Shown here in pieces: positions 45,288 to 51,639 of a DNA stretch of 64,000 nt. Below the pieces are notes generated by a model. It made no database searches, had not been told where the DNA came from, and worked only from the letters and a program-made list of their open reading frames with translations. The translations under genes were made by a program, and so were the position numbers. The stretch is from the NCBI GenBank assembly GCA_004298675.1, contig SCRI01000058.1, forward strand, positions 1 to 64,000, written 5' to 3'. Origin of the DNA: a bacterium (GTDB lineage Bacteria; Vulcanimicrobiota; Vulcanimicrobiia; Vulcanimicrobiales; SCRA01). How positions within the stretch are numbered: the stretch's first letter is position 1; each line of letters begins with the position of its first letter.

Positions 45288-46205
45288 CTAGAGGCGCAGC
45301 GCGCGCGCCGCGTGCGACTCGAGGCTGCGCACGGGAACCGCTGGGTATCCGACCGAGTCGTCCTCGCTGCGTACCCACGCCGTATAGACGAGATCGTCGA
45401 GAAACGAAGCGCCCCGCGCGAGCTCGGCCGCTGCCAGCGGCCCCGCGTCGGCGCCGAAACGGCCGCGGTGATAGCGCGCGTAGACCTGCCGATAGGCGGC
45501 GTTGGTTGTCCGCAGGTAGGCTTCGATGGCGGGCAGCACGTCGGCGGGCAGAAGCCGGGCCGGGCGCAACTCGCGCTCGACGTCTTGCCGCGTGACGTAG
45601 CGCTCGACCACGCCCTCCTCGAACTTCGGGTGTGCGCCGCCGTCGTTGTAGTGTACGCTGACGTGGAGCGGTTGCGAGCCGTCCCCCACGAAGTGGCTGA
45701 ACTCGCCCAGATCCTGCAGCGTGATGCGCTCGCGCAGCGCCACGCGCTCGCCGCGCCCCAGCGCGCGGTAGGCGCGGTAGAGCGCGAAGTCCTTGGTCAG
45801 GCGTTCGTAGCCCTCGAGGATCGCGTATGGAAGGAAGCCCACGCGGTAGGGATCGACGCCGGCGTGCTCGAGTGCCGCCACGTACTCCGGACGCGTGGGC
45901 GGCAGAGCGGCCAGCGCGATTCCGCCCACGCTGCCGTCGTCGGCGAGGTCGAGGTAATGGTCGGGCGAGGTCTGCGCCGTCAGCGCCTCGTCGTCGTGCC
46001 CCTTGATGAGGTCGGGCTCGGTTGCCAGGATCGCGATCGTTTGCGCCGCCTGAGCGCCGTGCAAGAACGCCGGCACCTGCGCGGAAAAGTGCGCGGCGGC
46101 GATGCCCGAGATCAGCTCGTGGCCGCGCGCGCCCCATGCCGTGGCCACGCCGCCGCAGAGCGCGACGAAGATCGCCGAGGCGTAGAGTACGCGAAATCGG
46201 AGCAT
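45288..46205 (-). CDS. Exported S1/P1 nuclease / zinc phospholipase C-like protein
   Basis: 305 residues with a signal peptide (VLYASAIFVALCGGVATAWG) after which the mature N-terminus begins with Trp-Gly (WGARGHELIS), as in P1 nuclease where the N-terminal Trp binds zinc. SPDHYLDL and LGEFSHFVGDGSQPLHVSVHYNDGG supply the zinc-binding His and Asp residues. It probably cleaves single-stranded nucleic acid or a phosphodiester outside the cell for phosphate. It is the first gene of a minus-strand trio. Confidence 0.82.
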   Translation of the reverse strand: MLRFRVLYASAIFVALCGGVATAWGARGHELISGIAAAHFSAQVPAFLHGAQAAQTIAILATEPDLIKGHDDEALTAQTSPDHYLDLADDGSVGGIALAALPPTRPEYVAALEHAGVDPYRVGFLPYAILEGYERLTKDFALYRAYRALGRGERVALRERITLQDLGEFSHFVGDGSQPLHVSVHYNDGGAHPKFEEGVVERYVTRQDVERELRPARLLPADVLPAIEAYLRTTNAAYRQVYARYHRGRFGADAGPLAAAELARGASFLDDLVYTAWVRSEDDSVGYPAVPVRSLESHAARALRL

Positions 46206-46316
46206 GGCGCCCCCCGTGTTCGCGGTGCGTGCGCGGCGTTCCGCCCGCTCATCGCTGGCGGCGACGCCCGCTATCGGTGAGGAGTATCGCGGCTGCTACG
46301 CGAAGCCACGTTCCAC

Positions 46317-48449
46317 ATGGCGCGCGTCAAGCGGAGAGCGACGGCATCTCGTCTCAACTTCGAGCTCGTCGGCATCGCACTCTTGGGCGCGGCGGCCCTG
46401 CTCACCATCACGGTGGTCACACCGCAGCATGCCGGCGCCCTGGGTAGTTGGGTCGGCCGGGGTATCGCCGCCCTCTTCGGACGGGCGGCCGGAGGCTTTC
46501 CGGGGCTGATCGCCATCCTCGCGGGGATCATCTTCCTGGAAATCAGCGTTCCGCAGATGATCCGGACGCTGTGGGCCGCCGCATGCGCACTCTATCTGTT
46601 GACCTTAGCCGCCTTGGGGCCGGAGGGCGGCAGCATCGGCGCCGGGCTCTCGAATGCGCTCTCCGCGGTCGTCGGGGACGCCGGGCGTACCGTGGTGATC
46701 GTGCTGGCCGCGCTGAGCGTGCTGGTGTGGATCACCGGTGTCTCGCTCAAGCGGGTGCTCGGGCTCGTGGCCGGCTGGTGCGTCGCGCTGGTGCGTCTGG
46801 CCGCGCGCGTCCGGCCGCGGCTGCCGCGCTTGCCTGAGCGTGCCGCGCGGCGGCAGATGCCCAAGCAGGCGCCGCCGCTGCCCGCTGCGGCGGCGGCCGT
46901 GGAGGAGGAGGCCGACGACGAGGTGGCGCCGCTGCCCGTGGCGCCGCCGCCGGTGCCGCGCGCCGCGCCGCTGGTGGCCGGGCACGAGCTCGATCCGCTG
47001 GACGACGGTCGCCCGCGCGTCTATCGCCTGCCCGATCTCGCGCTCTTCGATCGCCCTGACGTGCGCGTGGCCGACGACACGAATCGCGCTCATCTGTTGG
47101 AAGACACGCTGTCGTCGTTCGGCGTGGGGGCGAAGGTCGTGCACATCGAGCGCGGCCCCTCCATCACGCGCTACGAGCTCAAGCCCGATCGCGGCGTGAA
47201 GATCTCGCGCATCTCCGCGCTGGCCGACGACTTGGCGCTGGCCCTGGCGGCGCCGTCCGTGCGTATCGAAGCACCCATCCCCGGCAAGAGCGCCGTGGGC
47301 ATCGAGGTTCCCAACGCCAACGTCTCCATCGTGGCCATTCGCGAGATCCTCGAAGCCCTGCCGCACCGTGGCCAGATTCCGCCGCTACCGATGGCGCTGG
47401 GTAAGGACATCACCGGGCGCCCGATCTACGGCGACCTCGGCAAGATGCCGCACCTGCTGGTGGCGGGCGCCACGGGCTCGGGCAAGTCGGTCTGCCTCAA
47501 CGGTATCATCGCCTCGCTGCTGGTCAGCGCCACGCCCGACCAGGTGCAGATGCTCTTCGTCGATCCCAAGCGCGTCGAGCTCACCGTCTACAACGGCATC
47601 CCGCATCTGATCAAGGACGTGATCACCGATGCGCGCATGGCTGCCGGCGCGCTCTTCGAGATCACCAAGGAGATGGATCAGCGCTACGAGCGCTTCGCCA
47701 AAGCCGGGGTGCGTAAGATCGAGGAGTACAACGCCAAGTATCCCGGCGAGCGCCTGCCCTATGTGGTGGTGGTGATCGACGAGCTGGCGGACCTGATGCT
47801 GGTGGCGCCGGCGAAAGTGGAGACGACGATCTGCCGTCTGGCGCAGTTGGCGCGCGCCACCGGCATCCACTTGGTGGTGGCCACGCAGCGCCCGTCGGTG
47901 GACGTGATCACCGGCATCATCAAAGCCAATATTCCCAGCCGCATCGCGTTCGCGGTGAGCTCGCAAGTCGACTCGCGCACGATCCTGGACATGGCGGGGG
48001 CGGAACGCCTGCTGGGGCGCGGCGACATGCTCTATCTGCCCATCGATGCCCCCAAACCCATCCGCTGCCAGGGTGCGCTGGTGACCAACAACGAGGTGGC
48101 GCGGCTGGTGGAGTTCTGGGCGCAGCAGGCGCGTCCGGAGAACCTGCTCGACGTGGAGGTCACGCCGCTCGACGACGCCGACGAGAAGAACGGCGGCAAG
48201 CAGGTGGATCCGCTCTGCTACGATGCGGCGAAGTTCATCATCGAGACGCAGTACGCATCGACGGCGCAACTGCAGTCGCAGTTCTCCATCGGCCACCCGC
48301 GCGCCGTGCGCCTGATGCGGCAACTCGAAGAGTTCAAGGTGGTAGGCCCCCACGAAGGCACCAAGCCGCGCAAGATCCAGATCGGCCTGGGCGAGCTGGA
48401 GCAACTGCGACCGCTCCTGGAGCCGAGGCCCGAGCAGACGCTGCTCTGA
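46317..48449 (+). CDS. ftsK: DNA translocase FtsK/SpoIIIE
   Basis: 710 residues. Four hydrophobic helices fill residues 15-165, then a basic, Pro/Ala-rich linker, the alpha/beta motor domain with Walker A GATGSGKS (384-391) and Walker B VVVIDELADLM, the RPSVDVITGIIKANIPSRIAFAV block and a C-terminal winged-helix gamma domain (ASTAQLQSQFSIGHPRAVRLMRQLEE). It pumps DNA at the division septum and activates dimer resolution. Short linker, like SpoIIIE. Confidence 0.96.
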   Translation: MARVKRRATASRLNFELVGIALLGAAALLTITVVTPQHAGALGSWVGRGIAALFGRAAGGFPGLIAILAGIIFLEISVPQMIRTLWAAACALYLLTLAALGPEGGSIGAGLSNALSAVVGDAGRTVVIVLAALSVLVWITGVSLKRVLGLVAGWCVALVRLAARVRPRLPRLPERAARRQMPKQAPPLPAAAAAVEEEADDEVAPLPVAPPPVPRAAPLVAGHELDPLDDGRPRVYRLPDLALFDRPDVRVADDTNRAHLLEDTLSSFGVGAKVVHIERGPSITRYELKPDRGVKISRISALADDLALALAAPSVRIEAPIPGKSAVGIEVPNANVSIVAIREILEALPHRGQIPPLPMALGKDITGRPIYGDLGKMPHLLVAGATGSGKSVCLNGIIASLLVSATPDQVQMLFVDPKRVELTVYNGIPHLIKDVITDARMAAGALFEITKEMDQRYERFAKAGVRKIEEYNAKYPGERLPYVVVVIDELADLMLVAPAKVETTICRLAQLARATGIHLVVATQRPSVDVITGIIKANIPSRIAFAVSSQVDSRTILDMAGAERLLGRGDMLYLPIDAPKPIRCQGALVTNNEVARLVEFWAQQARPENLLDVEVTPLDDADEKNGGKQVDPLCYDAAKFIIETQYASTAQLQSQFSIGHPRAVRLMRQLEEFKVVGPHEGTKPRKIQIGLGELEQLRPLLEPRPEQTLL

Positions 48450-48464
48450 GAAGTCGGGCCTAAG

Positions 48465-48487
48465 AATCGTCCGGCGTATGGACGATT
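48465..48487. promoter_or_regulatory. Operator site 1: AATCGTCC-N7-GGACGATT
   Basis: A perfect 8-base inverted repeat with a 7-base spacer, 16 bases after the ftsK stop. Sites at 48547 and 48569 share the same half-site and spacing. Confidence 0.6.
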
Positions 48488-48509
48488 TTAGACTGCTCGG
48501 TGGTCTAAA
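48487..48509. promoter_or_regulatory. Inverted repeat TTTAGAC-N9-GTCTAAA next to operator 1
   Basis: A perfect 7-base dyad that abuts site 1. The joined sequence GGACGATTTTAGAC (48480-48493) is nearly the reverse complement of GACTAAAATCGTCC (48562-48575), with 13 of 14 bases matching, so the whole leader could also fold back on itself. Confidence 0.45.
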
Positions 48510-48540
48510 TTAGGCAAAGTCGGCCGATTGACACGGGTAC

Positions 48541-48570
48541 TTGAAAATCGTCCACTAAATGGACTAAAAT
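48541..48570 (+). promoter_or_regulatory. Promoter TTGAAA-N18-TAAAAT of the DUF4143 ATPase
   Basis: -35 TTGAAA at 48541-48546 and -10 TAAAAT at 48565-48570. The -10 ends 7 bases before ATG 48578, so the mRNA should be leaderless. A perfect TTGACA at 48528-48533 has no -10 at normal spacing. The promoter is covered by operator sites 2 and 3. Confidence 0.55.
48547..48567. promoter_or_regulatory. Operator site 2: ATCGTCC-N7-GGACTAA
   Basis: The left half-site matches sites 1 and 3; the right one keeps GGAC and then diverges. The inner GTCCA-N5-TGGAC is perfect. It lies between the -35 and -10. Confidence 0.5.
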
Positions 48571-48589
48571 CGTCCATATGACGGACGAT
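48569..48589. promoter_or_regulatory. Operator site 3: ATCGTCC-N7-GGACGAT, containing the start codon
   Basis: A perfect 7-base inverted repeat with a 7-base spacer. The spacer contains the ATG of the DUF4143 gene (48578-48580). Its centre is 22 bases, about two helix turns, from that of site 2. Confidence 0.6.
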
Positions 48590-49840
48590 CTCCAAACCCA
48601 CGTTCCGAGACGACTCGAAGCCCTCGTGCACGAAGGGCTGCGGGCCAGCCGCGTAGTTGCCGTCTGCGGCGCGCGGCAAGTCGGAAAATCGTCCCTCGCT
48701 AGACACTTCGCGAATGAGAGCCGGCCGTATGTGACCCTCGACGACCTCGGGGTGCTCGACCGCGCCACGCGCGACCCGCAAGGCCTTATTGCAGGCTTAC
48801 CGACGCACGCCATCCTCGACGAGGTCCAGAGGGCCCCGAAGCTCCTCCTGGCGATCAAGTCTATCGTCGACCAGCACGAGACGAGAGGCCGGTTTTTACT
48901 CACCGGGTCCTCGAATCTCCTCACCCTTCCGAGCATTTCGGAGTCCCTCGCCGGGCGCATGTTCGTCTACGAGCTCTATCCGCTTGCTGAGGCCGAGATC
49001 GCTCGCACCGACGGTAATATGATCGACGCACTCTTCGATTCGAGAACGCGCTGGCCAAACCGCCCGTTCGATCGCCGTGACTTCGTCGCGCGCCTCGTTC
49101 GAGGCGGGTATCCAGAGGCAGTCCGCGCGGAGAACGACCGCGTTCGTGCAATGTGGTTCGAGAGCTACTTGTTGACGATGTTGCAGCGTGACATTCGCGA
49201 GCTCGCGCGAATCGAAGACACCGTCGCTATGGGGCGCCTCTTGGGTACGATTGCGATGCGTTCCGGCCGCATCCTCAATGCCACGAATCTGGCCTCCGAA
49301 GCGGAAATCACCAAGACGACGCTTCTTCGCTATCTAGCGCTCTTAGAGCAGACCTACCTCGTGTACCGCGTTAGCGCGTGGGCGGGGGACCCTGCGCGGC
49401 GCCTGAGTAAGGCACCGAAAATCCTCGCGAACGACACTGGACTCGCCGCACATCAGTTAGGGGCTGGCGCCACGCGACTTCTCGAAGATCCAAATCTCCT
49501 CGGCGGGCTGACGGAAACTTTCGTGGGGAACGAACTACGCAAGCATGCGTCTTGGAGCGACCTGCGGCCCACGCTCTTGCACTATCGTTCGCATGAGGGT
49601 GCTGAGGTCGACTTCATCCTGGAAACCCGCTCGGGGGAGCGTGTCGCCGTCGAAGTAAAGGCAGCAGGTACAGTTGGCGGCAGCGACTTCCGTGGGTTGC
49701 TGAAACTTGCCGACGATCCAAAGATGCGCGTTCGCCGAGGCGTGCTCTTCTACGCGGGCTCAACGGTCATTCCCGCGCGGGAGAACGTTCACGCGGTTCC
49801 GATCTCACTCTTTTGGACGAGCCTCGCCCATCTTCGCTAG
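48578..49840 (+). CDS. AAA ATPase with DUF4143 and PD-(D/E)xK-like C-terminus
   Basis: 420 residues. The AAA_14 domain has Walker A GARQVGKSSLAR, Walker B AILDEVQRAPKLL and the sensor FLLTGSSNLL. DUF4143 follows (YLLTMLQRDIRELARIEDT, LRYLALLEQTYLVYRVSAW, KILANDTGLAAHQLGA) and the C-terminal EVDFILETRSGERVAVEVKA has the D...ExK pattern of a restriction-endonuclease-like fold. Such ATPases are common in genomic islands; their function is not settled. Codons here are visibly less GC-biased than in ftsK before it, a sign of transfer. The start codon is embedded in an operator, which suggests tight autoregulation. Confidence 0.9.
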   Translation: MTDDLQTHVPRRLEALVHEGLRASRVVAVCGARQVGKSSLARHFANESRPYVTLDDLGVLDRATRDPQGLIAGLPTHAILDEVQRAPKLLLAIKSIVDQHETRGRFLLTGSSNLLTLPSISESLAGRMFVYELYPLAEAEIARTDGNMIDALFDSRTRWPNRPFDRRDFVARLVRGGYPEAVRAENDRVRAMWFESYLLTMLQRDIRELARIEDTVAMGRLLGTIAMRSGRILNATNLASEAEITKTTLLRYLALLEQTYLVYRVSAWAGDPARRLSKAPKILANDTGLAAHQLGAGATRLLEDPNLLGGLTETFVGNELRKHASWSDLRPTLLHYRSHEGAEVDFILETRSGERVAVEVKAAGTVGGSDFRGLLKLADDPKMRVRRGVLFYAGSTVIPARENVHAVPISLFWTSLAHLR

Positions 49841-49995
49841 ATCGAGGCCGTTGGTACGCTCGCAAGGGGCCGCCCGCGCAAGCGTCTCTACATATCAAAA
49901 GAGTGCACAGGAGCCGTAGTGGCCTGCGGAGAGGGGGGCGCGTGGGGCAGTTAGTTTTTCCGGGCGGATGACAGCCGCGGGCGACAGTTCCCGAG

Positions 49996-50046
49996 CGGGC
50001 TCTTTTCCAAGCGAGTGCTCGCTTGCATAGTGCGTCTTGGAGCCCG
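49996..50046. repeat. Nested inverted repeat (cruciform-like)
   Basis: Outer arms CGGGCTC (49996-50002) and GAGCCCG (50040-50046) enclose a tight inner stem CAAGCGAG-TG-CTCGCTTG (50008-50025). It could be a terminator-like barrier for the upstream transcript or a recognition structure. Confidence 0.5.
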
Positions 50047-50078
50047 AGCTGTTCCGATACACCGGTCGTAAAAAGGAC

Positions 50079-50107
50079 TTGACGTCCTTAGGACCTCTTG
50101 CTAGAGT
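50079..50107 (+). promoter_or_regulatory. Sigma-70-type promoter of the AIPR-like gene, with overlapping dyad
   Basis: TTGACG (50079-50084), a 17-base spacer and TAGAGT (50102-50107). The dyad AAGGAC-N5-GTCCTT (50073-50089) surrounds the -35, and AGGAC repeats directly after it, so a repressor could block the -35. Confidence 0.6.
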
Positions 50108-50186
50108 CTCAGGTAATCCCCCGGATGCATCGCCATCGAGGGGGCAGTTGAAACCGCCGCATCGCCGGCGAGAAAGAACACTAACA

Positions 50187-51443
50187 ATGGAACCGACTTC
50201 TGTAACGCTTCCATTTCTGTCAGCACGTAAGCTGCATGACCCCTTTAACAAGGAGGTCATTACTTACGAGTTTCGCGTCGATACGCGCGAAATTCCTGAT
50301 CTTCCGATTGATGCAAATGCCCGGCCGTCTGACGCCGCGAAAAAGCGGCGCGTCTATAAATCCGTCCGCAACGCAGCCCTCGATGGTAAGCTTGAGCTCG
50401 ACGAAGACTGCACGCCCGGCCTCTTCGGCTACAAACACTTGGGCGTCAATGTCATCGCGGATTCGGTGGAAGAGTTTGATAACCGTACCGCGGTCCTGCA
50501 CTTTAAGAACGGCCAGGGCGTCATGAACGGTGGTCACGGTTTGGCGATCCTTAGAGAATTACAAGAGAGCCCGGGCGTTCAAGAGATGCCGCCAAACTTC
50601 ATTAAAATTTCGGTCGTCGTTGGCTTGAACGACGCCGTCATTCCGGAGGTTGCCGGCGCCAATAACACATCGGTTCAGGTCAAGGCGTCGTCGTTACTCG
50701 AACTCAAAGGCGCTTTTAAGCCGTTGAAAGACGCGCTTGCCCATACCCGCATGGCGAAGGCGGTCCAGTGGCGAGAAGGCGAGGAAGGTATAAAGGTCGA
50801 GGACATTGTCGCAGTGATGACGTGCTTCCGCAGCGACGTGTACCCGGTAGCGGATCGACGTCGAACCCCGCACAATGCCTACGCATACAAGACCGGTTTG
50901 ATCGATGAGTTTCGTAAGGATCTGGAAGGCTATCACGCCCTCGCCCCACGTCTCCCTGAAATCCTTGAGTTTCAAGACTTCATCCGCGTTCAGCCGAAAA
51001 AAGTCTATAACGACGCTGGCGGGCGCTTTGGCGGGCTCAAGTTCGTTGACTCGATCTTCACCGATGCAAACGGTGAGAAGCGCAAGGCTTCGTTGCTTCC
51101 CTTCGAGATGCCGTTTACCGGCGAGAAAGCCAACCATCGACTGAACGTCGCTGCGGTATACCCGATTCTCGCAGCGTTCCGCATTCTCATTCAGAGAAAG
51201 ATCGATCCTGAAAAGGGCGATTCATTCGAATGGGTCATGCCGTTCGACGAAATCAAGCGGCTCTGGGAAGAAATCTCCGTCGAAGTGATGGATACGACAA
51301 AGAACGCTTGCCAAGAGGCTAACTACGTTCTCAACGCACTTGGAAAGTCCAGACCACACTGGGAAAACGTTCAGCGTATCGTTGAACTTGCCGTGATGCG
51401 CCGCGAACTCGATGCCACGCGGGCAGCTATCGGGCGCAAATAG
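50187..51443 (+). CDS. AIPR-like protein (abortive infection phage resistance family)
   Basis: 418 residues. The pattern of AIPR proteins is recognisable: FGYKHLGVNVIADSV (AIPR: FxYxNxGIxIIA), GQGVMNGGHGLAILREL (AIPR: VNGxQTxxAL), an IKISVVVGLNDAVIPEVAGANNTSVQVKASSLLELKGAF block (AIPR: I..A.NxQ..V...sL), then a helical C-terminal half. The usual NGxQT is NGGH here, which also recalls the DGQHR motif of DndB/DGQHR proteins. AIPR members are tied to phage defence and restriction islands, but the mechanism is not known. It has its own promoter and an intrinsic terminator. Codon use is less GC-biased than the neighbouring core genes. Confidence 0.65.
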   Translation: MEPTSVTLPFLSARKLHDPFNKEVITYEFRVDTREIPDLPIDANARPSDAAKKRRVYKSVRNAALDGKLELDEDCTPGLFGYKHLGVNVIADSVEEFDNRTAVLHFKNGQGVMNGGHGLAILRELQESPGVQEMPPNFIKISVVVGLNDAVIPEVAGANNTSVQVKASSLLELKGAFKPLKDALAHTRMAKAVQWREGEEGIKVEDIVAVMTCFRSDVYPVADRRRTPHNAYAYKTGLIDEFRKDLEGYHALAPRLPEILEFQDFIRVQPKKVYNDAGGRFGGLKFVDSIFTDANGEKRKASLLPFEMPFTGEKANHRLNVAAVYPILAAFRILIQRKIDPEKGDSFEWVMPFDEIKRLWEEISVEVMDTTKNACQEANYVLNALGKSRPHWENVQRIVELAVMRRELDATRAAIGRK

Positions 51444-51465
51444 CGAGAAAGATTGCATCACGCGG

Positions 51466-51497
51466 GGGCTGGTTACAATGACCAGCCCTTTCTTTTT
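51466..51497 (+). terminator. Intrinsic terminator of the AIPR-like gene
   Basis: GGGCTGGT-TACAATG-ACCAGCCC followed by TTTCTTTTT. Confidence 0.85.
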
Positions 51498-51639
51498 GCC
51501 ATGAATCGATGAAGCGGCTCGTTGCCGTGGCGCCAGGCTTGCAATGCCGGTCGCGGCGCGCGAGAATCTCTTGGTGGCGCGCTTGGGGTTCTCCAGGAAC
51601 GGGCGAAAGAGGGGTCGATCGGGCAGGGCGGGAGCGGCG

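Larger units (their letters stand above)
49841..50186 (+). other. 346-base gap between the DUF4143 and AIPR-like genes
   Basis: No gene of convincing quality is seen. The stretch holds a TTTTT run after a G-rich segment (about 49955), a nested inverted repeat (49996-50046), a promoter with an overlapping dyad (50073-50107) and a leader of about 75 bases that ends at the AIPR-like ATG. Confidence 0.6.

Noticed and set aside
48450-51500. Classic toxin-antitoxin or transposon
   Set aside because: No small antitoxin frame, transposase, integrase or target duplication could be seen around the two genes.
51544-51639. ATG 51544 as start of the MqnE-MqnA fusion
   Set aside because: Adds a basic stretch unlike MqnE; GTG 51640 has a well-placed GGAG.
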